Assembly: GCA_965228425.1 (NCBI GenBank)
Contig: OZ245815.1
Location: forward strand, 1,860,001-1,924,000
Source: JAJFJD01 sp965228425
GTDB lineage: Bacteria; Pseudomonadota; Alphaproteobacteria; UBA8366
Length of the DNA stretch: 64,000 nucleotides
Direction of reading: 5' to 3'
Part shown: piece after piece, positions 16,062 to 23,909 of the stretch
Layout of the letters: every line of letters begins with the position of its first letter
Numbering within the stretch: position 1 is the stretch's first letter
Notes under the pieces: generated by a model
Databases searched by the model: none
Seen by the model: the letters and a program-made list of their open reading frames with translations, nothing else
What the model was told of the DNA's origin: nothing
Made by a program: the position numbers and the translations under genes

Positions 16062-16173
16062 TCCGCTTTATGCGGAATGATCGAGTGTCTGATGCTGGGG
16101 AGTGTCAAAGTCGTTGGGTGCTGGGTGGCGCCCACAATGCTGGCTCGAAATCGCGACGGCGGATACCAGGATC

Positions 16174-16617
16174 ATGAAAACCCATCGCATCAACCGACTT
16201 TCGGTTTTGAAATACTTTTTGATCGGCCTCTGTTTACTCGCTCCTTTTCCCGCTTCGGCGGCGGAATGCTGGCAGGGCTGGGGCTACCTGGTCGATGGCA
16301 AGACGCTTGCCTTCAAGAGTGGGCAAACGCTCTATGTGACCGATGGACCCGTCGAATGGGACCGCAAGCATTGGATAAGCCTGTATGCGGTGGACTCCAA
16401 TACGGGACGCAGGATCTCCAATAAGAAGCCGGTTTTGATACGGCCCAGCCGTCCCTTCCAAAAGGGCTCTGGCAACTGGGGCAATATTATCGAGGACGTC
16501 GCGGAAGTGAACGGATCGCGCTGGTCCATGATGCTACGCCTATCGCATGTGGCACCGTCACCGCACGCCCGAACGCTCAACGATGAGTATTCGCGCTGGG
16601 CCTGCGGTTTGGAATAG
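16174..16617 (+). CDS. Hypothetical secreted protein
   Basis: A 147-residue protein. ATG at 16174 (MKTHRINRLSVLKYFL) gives a standard Sec signal peptide: basic start, hydrophobic core YFLIGLCLLAPF and an ASAAE cleavage site near residue 30. An upstream in-frame start at 16102 would put 24 extra residues before the signal and is unlikely. The mature part (about 118 residues) begins ECWQGWGYLVDGKT and ends RWACGLE; its two Cys could form a disulfide joining the ends. It is rich in Trp, has no recognised domain, and is flanked by the H1-like gene and a convergent small gene. Periplasmic location is inferred. Function unknown. Confidence 0.6.
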   Translation: MKTHRINRLSVLKYFLIGLCLLAPFPASAAECWQGWGYLVDGKTLAFKSGQTLYVTDGPVEWDRKHWISLYAVDSNTGRRISNKKPVLIRPSRPFQKGSGNWGNIIEDVAEVNGSRWSMMLRLSHVAPSPHARTLNDEYSRWACGLE

Positions 16618-16659
16618 GCGCGCATTAATATCTGGAAAAATCTAAATGGGGTTGCCGCG

Positions 16660-16679
16660 ATGCGGGGCTGACCCCGCAT
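16660..16679. terminator. Hairpin between convergent genes
   Basis: ATGCGGGG (16660-16667), loop CTGA, CCCCGCAT (16672-16679). It lies between the stop of the secreted-protein gene and the stop of the minus-strand gene at 16697. A T-run (ATTTAGATTTTT) follows on the minus strand, but about 20 bases away. Probably a shared, weak or factor-assisted terminator. Confidence 0.45.
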
Positions 16680-16696
16680 GCGCCGATACGGGCTGC

Positions 16697-16960
16697 TTAC
16701 GCGGGCTGTTGCGCGTCCCATTGCAAGGGGGTGCTGGCATGGACGTGGCTGCCGGCCTCGCCGGCGTTCACAAACAGACGGCGATCCTTGAGGGCTGCGA
16801 TCGCGAAGATGCGGCTGTCCGACGGGTTGTTCACGCGCACCAGGCGGGCATGCGGCTGATGACCCGAAGGGGTGACGAATTCCGCAACTTGCCAAATCCA
16901 ACCGGTGGAGTTCGCCTTGCGAACCAGATCGCCGATGTTGAAATCATTTCTGCCGGCCAT
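16697..16960 (-). CDS. Small conserved-looking hypothetical protein
   Basis: From ATG at 16960 (MAGRNDFNIGDLVRKANSTG) the protein has 87 residues; GGAGATGAGACCC just upstream is a good ribosome-binding site. The frame stays open further up to 17074 (125 residues), but that extension is Ser/Arg-rich and has no clear ribosome-binding site. The core reads like a small beta-barrel: NIGDLVRK, GWIWQVAEF, ARLVRVNNPSD, RIFAIAALKDRRLF. It could be a regulator or RNA/nucleotide-binding SH3-like protein, but no family is recognised. No neighbour gives functional context. Confidence 0.5.
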   Translation of the reverse strand: MAGRNDFNIGDLVRKANSTGWIWQVAEFVTPSGHQPHARLVRVNNPSDSRIFAIAALKDRRLFVNAGEAGSHVHASTPLQWDAQQPA

Positions 16961-17312
16961 GGGTCTCATCTCCATTTCTTGGGCGGCTGACTCTGCCGCT
17001 CGTCCATTTGGGTTGTGTGATGGCATTTTCGGTCTTCTCCGCATGGACGAGAATGTCGAATCAGAACTATCCATAAAGTAATAGATGCCTGTCCTTTCGC
17101 GGCAGACCTTTTTGACTAGTCCGATCGTACTAAGTTGGGGATCGTCTTGTAACCGATTGTTCTAAAAAAAGAAAATAATTCCTCAAAATCGGTAGGTGGG
17201 GATCGGTGCGTGGCGCTTCGGCCACCCGGATCTTCGGAGCCGATTTGTTTCGGTTACGTTACACTTTCGATATTTCGGCAAAGACGCCGAAGAGTCCGGT
17301 TCGCCATGATTT

Positions 17313-18500
17313 CTAGACCGCGCCCGCCTCACGGAATCGGACAATATCGGCGTCCGAATACCCGAGTTCTTTGAGAATGTCATCGGTATTCGCACCGAGC
17401 GTCGGCGGCGGCGTATCGACTCTTGGGCCGTCCTTAGCGAATTTGAAGGCCGCGATCGGTACGGTGACCGCTCCTTCGATACCGGGGACCGCATCGTGGC
17501 GGTGATACATGTTGCGCGTCTCCACCTGCGGGTCGTGGACCGCTTCCGCCACCGTCCGCACGCGGGCCGCGGGTACATGCCGGGCCTGCAGGAATTCTTC
17601 CCACTCCTGTGCCGAGCGCGTCGCGAAGATGTCGCGCAGGATCGCGGCCTCTTCGTCACGGTGTTCGGCACGGTATGCGTAACTCTTGTTGCCCATTTCC
17701 GGTTTGCCGAGGGCCTCCCATAGGCGGGCATGCTGTTCGGTGTTGCTGGCGCCGACCATCAGCGTGCCGTCCTTGGTGTCGTAGCTGCTGTGGCTCGCAT
17801 GCCCGCGATCGGTGGTCTGCGGGCCGAGTTCCTTGCCGGTCCGCATATAGCCGGTGACCTGCGCGCTCATCAGGATGCCGGCGGTGTCGGTGAGGCAGCC
17901 GTCGATATGCTGGCCTTCGCCGGTCTGCACGCGCTGGAACAGCGCGGCGGAGATGGCGAAAGCGGCCGTGGTGCCTGTGCCGAAGTCGAGCACCTGCGGC
18001 CCGGTGCGCAGCGGTCCCGTATCCGGCCGTCCGGTGATGGACATGACGCCGGAATAACCCTGGATGACCTGATCGTAGGCGGTGTGCTGCCCGCGTGGCC
18101 CATCCTGCCCCCAGGCCGTCAGCGAGCAGTAGATCAGGCGCGGGTTGATCTTCCGCAGGTCGCTGTAGCCCAGGCCGAGTGCAGCCAGTGCGCCGGACCG
18201 GTAATTCTCGATCAGGACGTCTGCGCCTTCCGCCAGCTTCTTCAGGATCTCCTGGCCGTCGGCGGCCTTCAGGTCCAGCGTGATGCTGCGTTTATTGGAT
18301 CCTTGGTTGAGATAAGCCGTGCCCATCTTGATCTCGTTGAGGTCCTTGTCCGGCCCACTCTGTCGGCTCTGATCCCCGTCGCCCGGTCGTTCCACTTTGA
18401 TCACGTCCGCGCCGAGCAACGCCAGCTGATAGGCGGCGAACGGGCCGGCCAGAACATGCGTGATATCGATAATGCGGATGCCTTCGAAGGGGCGGGGCAT
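17313..18500 (-). CDS. Class III (CaiB/BaiF family) CoA-transferase
   Basis: ATG at 18500 gives 395 residues starting MPRPFEGIRIIDITHVLAGP; the frame is open further upstream but only as an overlap into the next gene. Family features: ALLGADVIKVERPGDGDQSR, LIENYRSGALAALGLGY, YCSLTAWGQDGPRG, and AYDQVIQGYSGVMS with the probable catalytic Asp. TGRPDTGPLRTGPQVLDFGTG follows. The enzyme would transfer CoA between two carboxylic acids in the cytoplasm. It lies 17 bases downstream of a DHA2 exporter gene on the same strand, so the two are probably one operon, hinting at metabolism of an imported or exported organic acid. Substrate unknown. Confidence 0.85.
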   Translation of the reverse strand: MPRPFEGIRIIDITHVLAGPFAAYQLALLGADVIKVERPGDGDQSRQSGPDKDLNEIKMGTAYLNQGSNKRSITLDLKAADGQEILKKLAEGADVLIENYRSGALAALGLGYSDLRKINPRLIYCSLTAWGQDGPRGQHTAYDQVIQGYSGVMSITGRPDTGPLRTGPQVLDFGTGTTAAFAISAALFQRVQTGEGQHIDGCLTDTAGILMSAQVTGYMRTGKELGPQTTDRGHASHSSYDTKDGTLMVGASNTEQHARLWEALGKPEMGNKSYAYRAEHRDEEAAILRDIFATRSAQEWEEFLQARHVPAARVRTVAEAVHDPQVETRNMYHRHDAVPGIEGAVTVPIAAFKFAKDGPRVDTPPPTLGANTDDILKELGYSDADIVRFREAGAV

Positions 18501-18517
18501 GGTTCGGTTCCTTGTCG

Positions 18518-20059
18518 TTAGTCGGTTGTCTTGGGCGGTGCCTTTAGCAACAGCGCCAGCGGGATGCCGATCAGGCTGGTCGCGACCAGCAGCTTGAAGT
18601 CGTTCAGGAAGGCGATGGTCTGTGCCTGATGGGCCACGGCCTCGCTCAACTGTGCCAGGCCGGTGATGCTGTCGGTGCTCCAGAAGCCGCTGCCTTGCAG
18701 TTGCGCCAGGGCGTCGTTGAAGCGATTGACGTTTTCGATCAACACACCGTAGTTCACCTGCGTGCTGCGGGCCAGTACGGCCACGAAGACCGAGACGCCG
18801 ATGCTGGCGCCGACCACGCGGGTCAATGCAAACAGCGAGGCGCCCTCGGTGCGCAGGGCCGCCGGCAGCGTCGAAAAGGTCACGGTGGTGAGCGATACCC
18901 ACAACAGGCCGATCGCCAACCCGGTGACGCCGTTCACCGCGATCACGTCGAAGACCGGGACCTGCTCGGTCCAGGTCGCCATGTAGGCGCTGGGCGCGGC
19001 GATCAGGATCAGCGATACCACGATCAAGTTGCGATGCCCGATCCGGGCGGCGAGGTGGCCCGATAGCACCATGCCGATCGCGGTGCCGAAACCGCGCAAC
19101 GAGATGACGATCCCGGCGGTGATCACCGGATAGCCTTGGATGTCCTGCAGGAACAAGGGTAACAGCAGCAGCGCGGAAAAGATGTTCAGGCCGAACAAGA
19201 AGATAAGGACAGTTCCGATCACGAAGTTGTGGTCCCGGAACAGGGCGAAGTTGATGAAGGGCCGCCGGGTCGTTGCGCTGTGGACGATGAAAAGGTAGAG
19301 CGCAAGTGCCGCGAGTGTCGCTTCGATGATGATCTCGGTCGACTGGAACCAGTCGTTCCGTTCGCCCCGGTCGAGCATGAGTTGGAAGGCGCCGACCGCG
19401 ATCGCCAAGCTCAGGAATCCGAGCCAGTCGAGATGCTGTTCCTTCTTTTCAGTTTCCGGAACGGTGAGAAGGCAACCGATGAAGCCAACCACGCCGAACG
19501 GGATGTTAATGTAGAAGATCGCGCGCCAACTGAACTCCTCGGTGAGATAGGCCCCGACGCTGGGGCCCAGCACCGGGCCTAGGATCATGGCGATGCTCCA
19601 GGTCGTCATCGCGAAGCTGTGCCGCTCGCGGGGATAGGTGTCGAGCATGATCGCTTGCGACAGCGGCAGGATCGGCGCGCTGAGCAGGCCCTGCAAAACG
19701 CGATAGAGGACGAGCTGTTCCAGCGTATCGGCGGTGGCGCACAGCATCGAACTGAGCGTGAAGCCGCCGACCGCGATCAGAAAAACCAGTTTTCGGCCGA
19801 AACGGACGCTGAACCAGCCGGTCGCCGCGACACCGATGGCGTTCGAGACCAGGAAGGAGGTGAGGATCCAGCCGGCTTGGTCGGGCGTCGCGGCCAGGTT
19901 TCCCTTCATGTTCGGGAGCGCAATATAGGCGGTGGTCATCGCCAGGGAATGCAGAATCGACGCGATCAGCACCGGAACGGTGATGAACATGCGCTCTCCC
20001 GGCGTGAACGGGCCGGTGGCAATCTTGGCGATGGTCATTGTGGCCATGTCAGGTTTCAT
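18518..20059 (-). CDS. DHA2 family (EmrB/QacA-type) MFS multidrug exporter
   Basis: A 513-residue inner-membrane transporter with about 14 predicted hydrophobic segments. MFS motif A-like VRFGRKLVFLIAV lies after the second helix (near residue 85), and the antiporter motif C-like stretch ILGPVLGPSVGAYLTEEFSW lies in helix 5, both typical of proton-coupled DHA2 drug exporters such as EmrB. RVLQGLLSAPILPLSQA is the usual helix 4 signature. No EmrA-type membrane fusion protein is adjacent. The downstream gene on the same strand (17 bases) is a CoA-transferase. ATG at 20059 is accepted; ATG five codons later (MATMTIAK) is also possible. Substrate range cannot be inferred. Confidence 0.85.
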   Translation of the reverse strand: MKPDMATMTIAKIATGPFTPGERMFITVPVLIASILHSLAMTTAYIALPNMKGNLAATPDQAGWILTSFLVSNAIGVAATGWFSVRFGRKLVFLIAVGGFTLSSMLCATADTLEQLVLYRVLQGLLSAPILPLSQAIMLDTYPRERHSFAMTTWSIAMILGPVLGPSVGAYLTEEFSWRAIFYINIPFGVVGFIGCLLTVPETEKKEQHLDWLGFLSLAIAVGAFQLMLDRGERNDWFQSTEIIIEATLAALALYLFIVHSATTRRPFINFALFRDHNFVIGTVLIFLFGLNIFSALLLLPLFLQDIQGYPVITAGIVISLRGFGTAIGMVLSGHLAARIGHRNLIVVSLILIAAPSAYMATWTEQVPVFDVIAVNGVTGLAIGLLWVSLTTVTFSTLPAALRTEGASLFALTRVVGASIGVSVFVAVLARSTQVNYGVLIENVNRFNDALAQLQGSGFWSTDSITGLAQLSEAVAHQAQTIAFLNDFKLLVATSLIGIPLALLLKAPPKTTD

Positions 20060-20197
20060 ATATCCGAATTCAGCGGGGCTGACACCTAATGCTCACGCGG
20101 CCTCCTTGCCTTTCACGATTTATGGCAAAAATGCCATTGGAATCTGGGCGCTGGCGGCCCAGAGTAGGCCTTCCGACGCCCATCTTCCGGAGCGGAC

Positions 20198-20977
20198 ATG
20201 ACCGATCCTATCCTGCTCGACCGCGACGAATTCGTCGCCACCATCACCTTCAACCGGCCTGAAAAGCACAACGCCCTGACGCGCGCCATGTGGTCGCAGC
20301 TCGGCGATATGGTGGCCGATCTGTCCGCGGACGGTGCGGTGCGCTGCATCGTGATCACCGGCGCGGGTGGCCGGGCGTTCAGCGCCGGCGCGGATATCTC
20401 GGAATTCGACAGCAACCGCGACACCGTCGAGGGCGCGCGGGCGGCGGCCGGGGCGGCGGACGACGCGATGAAGCAGATCCTCGACTGCCGCCATCCGACC
20501 TTGGCGGCGATCCGGGGCTATTGCATCGGCGGCGGGCTGGAAATCGCGTCCATGTGCGACTTGCGGATATGCAGCGATGACAGCACTTTCGGACTCCCGG
20601 CCAATCGCCTCGGTCTCTTCGTCACGCATCAGTATCTCGGCCGCATCGCCGAAATCGTCGGCCGCACGCGGGCGCTCGAGATCGTCCTGGCGGCGGAGAA
20701 TTTCGGCGCCGAGCGCGCCGAGGCCATGGGCTTGGTCAACCGCGTGGTGCCGGCGGAGGACCTGCCCGTCGAAGCACAGTCATATGCGGTCAAGATCGCC
20801 GATGGTGCGCCCCTGTCCCAACGGTGGAGCAAACGGGTCATCCGCCGCTTGGCCGATCCTGCGCCGCTGACCGATGTGGAACGGGCGGGCGCTTACGACT
20901 ATATCGACACGGAAGACTACCGCATCGGAACGAGGGCGTTCCGCGACAAGACAAAACCGAAATTCCAGGGGCGATAG
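20198..20977 (+). CDS. Enoyl-CoA hydratase/isomerase family protein
   Basis: A 259-residue crotonase: ITFNRPEKHNALTRAMWSQ at the start, GRAFSAGADISEF and GYCIGGGLEIASMCDLRI as the two oxyanion-hole segments, and FGLPANRLGLF in the active-site region. Where hydratases have a pair of Glu, this protein has Asn/Arg, so isomerase, decarboxylase or hydrolase activity is as possible as hydration. GGAGCGGAC precedes the ATG. It ends 2 bases before the ATG of an M20 amidohydrolase, so both are likely translated from one mRNA, suggesting joint breakdown of a nitrogen-containing acid or side chain. Confidence 0.8.
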   Translation: MTDPILLDRDEFVATITFNRPEKHNALTRAMWSQLGDMVADLSADGAVRCIVITGAGGRAFSAGADISEFDSNRDTVEGARAAAGAADDAMKQILDCRHPTLAAIRGYCIGGGLEIASMCDLRICSDDSTFGLPANRLGLFVTHQYLGRIAEIVGRTRALEIVLAAENFGAERAEAMGLVNRVVPAEDLPVEAQSYAVKIADGAPLSQRWSKRVIRRLADPAPLTDVERAGAYDYIDTEDYRIGTRAFRDKTKPKFQGR

Positions 20978-20979
20978 GA

Positions 20980-22221
20980 ATGGCAGACGGCACCGTGCGC
21001 GCGAACGAAGAGCGGCTTTGGCGGACACTGATGGATTTAGCGAAGATCGGCGCGACGCCGGGTGGCGGCGTCGGACGGATCGCGCTGACCGAGGATGACC
21101 GGAAGGCCCGCGATCAGTTCGTGACATGGTGCAAAGAGGCGGGCTGCGATATCCGCGTCGACCGGATGGGCAACATCTTCGCCCGGCGAGCCGGCCTGGA
21201 TGCGGACCGTCCGCCGGTGATGACCGGCAGCCATCTCGACACGCAGCCGTTGGGCGGCAAGTTCGACGGCATTTACGGCGTGTTGGCAGGACTGGAAGTG
21301 GTGCGCAGTTTGAACGATGCGGGGGTGGATACCGTGGCGCCCCTCGATGTGGTCGTCTGGACCGATGAGGAGGGCGTGCGGTTCTCCGCGGGGATGGTCG
21401 CGTCCGGGGTTTTTGCCGGCAAGTACGATCTGGATTATGGGTTGGGTATCGTCGACGGCAAAGGCGTCACCTTCGGCGAAGCGCTCAAGTCCATCGGCTA
21501 TGCGGGGACGGAAGAGGTCGGCGGCATTCCCGTTGAAGCCTTCTTCGAGGCGCATATCGAACAGGGACCGATCCTCGAAAACGACGCCATTCCCATCGGC
21601 GTTGTGCTGGGCGCGCAAGGGCAGCGTTGTTTTCGCGTCACCGTCGACGGCGAGGAAGGGCATGCGGGCACGCTACCGATGGAAATGCGGCGTGATGCGA
21701 TGCTCGGTGCTGCCCGGATGATCGACGCGATCAACGGCATCGCCTTCAAATACGACCCGCACCCGGTCATTACCGTCGGTCTCGTTAACGTGCGGCCGAA
21801 TTCGCCCAACACGATCCCCGGACAGGTCTATTTCTCGATCGACAGCCGGCACCCGGACAACGACACGCTGAAGGCGGTCGAGGCGGATATGCGGGCGGCC
21901 TGCGAGACGATCGCCGGCGACGGCGGCTACGGGCTCGATGTCGAACTGGTCAGCGAACGGGAGTCGACGGTCTTCCACCGCGATTGCGTCGAAGCGGTGG
22001 CGGATGCCGCCGATACCGCCGGGTTACCGTATCGTGAAATCTACTCGGGGGCGGGGCACGACGCTTGCAACCTCGCGCTCTGCGCGCCGACCGGCATGAT
22101 TTTCGTCCCCTGCGAAGACGGCATCAGCCATAACGAGCGCGAGAACGCCCGGCCGTCCGATCTGGCCGCGGGTTGCACCGTGCTGTTGCACGCGATGCTG
22201 AACCGTGCCGGGGTCGCCTAG
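20980..22221 (+). CDS. Zn-dependent M20 family hydrolase (hydantoinase/N-carbamoyl-L-amino acid amidohydrolase type)
   Basis: ATG at 20980 gives 413 residues. The metal and catalytic motifs of the carbamoylase/allantoate amidohydrolase group are present: GSHLDTQPLGGKFDGIYGV (His and Asp ligands), VVWTDEEGVRF (Glu pair), FEAHIEQGPILE (His), and GAGHDACNLA with GISHNERE near the C-terminus. The lid/dimerisation domain lies at about residues 210-320 (VDGEEGHAGTLPM). The group cleaves N-carbamoyl amino acids, allantoate, ureidoglycine or beta-ureidopropionate. It directly follows an enoyl-CoA hydratase gene with 2 bases between stop and start. Which ureide or carbamoyl compound is cleaved is unknown. 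Confidence 0.85.
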   Translation: MADGTVRANEERLWRTLMDLAKIGATPGGGVGRIALTEDDRKARDQFVTWCKEAGCDIRVDRMGNIFARRAGLDADRPPVMTGSHLDTQPLGGKFDGIYGVLAGLEVVRSLNDAGVDTVAPLDVVVWTDEEGVRFSAGMVASGVFAGKYDLDYGLGIVDGKGVTFGEALKSIGYAGTEEVGGIPVEAFFEAHIEQGPILENDAIPIGVVLGAQGQRCFRVTVDGEEGHAGTLPMEMRRDAMLGAARMIDAINGIAFKYDPHPVITVGLVNVRPNSPNTIPGQVYFSIDSRHPDNDTLKAVEADMRAACETIAGDGGYGLDVELVSERESTVFHRDCVEAVADAADTAGLPYREIYSGAGHDACNLALCAPTGMIFVPCEDGISHNERENARPSDLAAGCTVLLHAMLNRAGVA

Positions 22222-22225
22222 ACTA

Positions 22226-23023
22226 TTAATCGATCGTCGCCGCCAGTTCGGCGCAGGTGAAGAACCGCGCGCGTTCGTGTTCCTGGATCATCGTCAGGAA
22301 GCGGTCGAGCATCCGCAACCGTCCTGGATGGCCGATGAGCTGCACGTGCAGCGTCTGGTGATAGAAGCTGCCCGGCCGATCCTCGTAGGACCCGACGAAT
22401 TCCTCGCTCCATATCTCGTAGGCGGTGGCGGCGGACCGCGGCATGCGGCCGGGAAGCGCGCCGTCGTATAGGAAATACGGCGCATCGGCGAGATGCCACT
22501 GCACCGGCAATTCGACGATCGGCAGCGGCTTGCCGTCACGTTCATGGCGGTAGGGCCGGCTGGTGTCGTGGTAGTTGGCGGACACGGTGATCCCGGCTTC
22601 GATCAGCAGGTCCAGCGTGTTCTCGGTGAATTCCCACGATGCCGAGCGCCATGTCGCCGGACGCTGTCCGGTGATCTTTTCCAGGGCGTCGATCCCGGCA
22701 ACGAGATCTTTTTTCTCGGCGTCGCGGGTCGTGCCGACGGCGCTCATGTGGCTGTAGGTGTGGCTCGCCAATTCGTGACCCCGGTCGCCGATCTGCCGGA
22801 CGGCGTCGGGATATCGGTCGGCGGTGACGCCGGGTATGAAGAAGGTCGACTTGACGCCGTGCCGGTCGAACAGGTCGAGCAACGGATCGAGCCCTTCGCG
22901 GATGGCGTAGGCGCCGTTCGACAGCATGACGGGCCGGTGTTCGTTCTCACCGATCTTGTTGAACCAGATCGCCTCGGCGTCGAGGCAGGTGCCGATGACG
23001 ACGGGGAAAGTATCGGTGCTCAA
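22226..23023 (-). CDS. Polysaccharide deacetylase (NodB-fold) family protein
   Basis: A 265-residue NodB-homology protein of carbohydrate esterase 4 type: the metal-binding motifs are TCLDAEA (Asp in place of the TFDDG motif), HTYSHMSAV (His-x3-His) and the Arg-containing ATWRSASWEF. It has no signal peptide. The cytoplasmic members (PuuE-like, imide/amide hydrolases) often act in purine or pyrimidine-type ring breakdown, which would suit the adjacent M20 ureide hydrolase, with which it converges by 4 bases. A role in cell-surface sugars is less likely without export signals. Substrate remains open. Confidence 0.75.
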   Translation of the reverse strand: MSTDTFPVVIGTCLDAEAIWFNKIGENEHRPVMLSNGAYAIREGLDPLLDLFDRHGVKSTFFIPGVTADRYPDAVRQIGDRGHELASHTYSHMSAVGTTRDAEKKDLVAGIDALEKITGQRPATWRSASWEFTENTLDLLIEAGITVSANYHDTSRPYRHERDGKPLPIVELPVQWHLADAPYFLYDGALPGRMPRSAATAYEIWSEEFVGSYEDRPGSFYHQTLHVQLIGHPGRLRMLDRFLTMIQEHERARFFTCAELAATID

Positions 23024-23183
23024 TGTGATGTCCTCGATGATTTGGCGGGCGGGCCTTATTGTCGCTAAAGTTCGGTGCCAGCATATCGCCGCCGGTGTTG
23101 TTCCGGCAACGTAAGGTCATGCCGGCCCACCAACCTGACGAACGCGGGCCGATGCGCGCGGGCGCGATGCTGCGGAGATATGA

Positions 23184-23900
23184 ATGGCCACAGCCCTGAT
23201 CACCGGTGCAAGCAAAGGAATTGGTTTGGCGATTGCCGAACGGTTGGCAGCGGCGGGCGATACCGTGGTCGGGATCGCCCGCAGCGAACCGGACCGGCCA
23301 TTTCCCGGAAGCTATTACAGCGTCGATCTCGAAGACACGGCGGCGGCGCAGGCGGCATTGCAGGAAATTTGCGCAACCCATGCCATCGACAATCTGGTGA
23401 ACAATGCCGGCTACTCGATTCCCCAGCCGTTGGGCGAGATCGATCTCGATGATTTCGACAGGCAGGTGGCCGTCAATCTGCGGGGCGCCCTGATCTGCAC
23501 GCAGGCTTGTCTGCCGGCGATGCGCGCGGCCGGCCGGGGCCGAATCGTGAACATCAGCAGCCGATCGGTCTTGGGCAAAGAGGAACGCACCGGCTATGCG
23601 GGGGCGAAGGCCGGATTGATCGGGTTCACCCGCGTGTGGGCGCTGGAACTGGCCGCGAGCGGCATCACGGTGAATGCCATCGCGCCGGGCCCGATCGAAA
23701 CTGATTTATTCCTGCGACATCATCCTGTCGGCAGCGAGGCCTATAACAATATCGCGCAGGCGGTCCCGGTCCAGCGGATGGGCAAGCCGGGCGATATTGC
23801 CGCGGCGACGCAATTCCTCGTTTCAGATGATGCGTCCTTCGTTACCGGCCAAGTGCTGTATGTCTGCGGCGGGCTAACGCTCGGCGCGGCACCGATCTAG
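23184..23900 (+). CDS. Short-chain dehydrogenase/reductase (SDR)
   Basis: A 238-residue classical SDR: the cofactor motif TGASKGIGLAIA at residues 7-18, NNAGYS near 73, the catalytic Ser in VNISSRSVLG and Tyr-x3-Lys in YAGAKAGLIGF, and the end pattern TGQVLYVCGG. It resembles FabG-type 3-oxoacyl reductases and sugar alcohol dehydrogenases. NAD or NADP preference is unclear; no basic residue typical for NADPH follows the second strand apart from Arg in GIARSEP. It is followed after 9 bases by an acyl-CoA synthetase gene, so it is probably co-transcribed with it. Substrate not predictable. Confidence 0.85.
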   Translation: MATALITGASKGIGLAIAERLAAAGDTVVGIARSEPDRPFPGSYYSVDLEDTAAAQAALQEICATHAIDNLVNNAGYSIPQPLGEIDLDDFDRQVAVNLRGALICTQACLPAMRAAGRGRIVNISSRSVLGKEERTGYAGAKAGLIGFTRVWALELAASGITVNAIAPGPIETDLFLRHHPVGSEAYNNIAQAVPVQRMGKPGDIAAATQFLVSDDASFVTGQVLYVCGGLTLGAAPI

Positions 23901-23909
23901 GAGCCACCG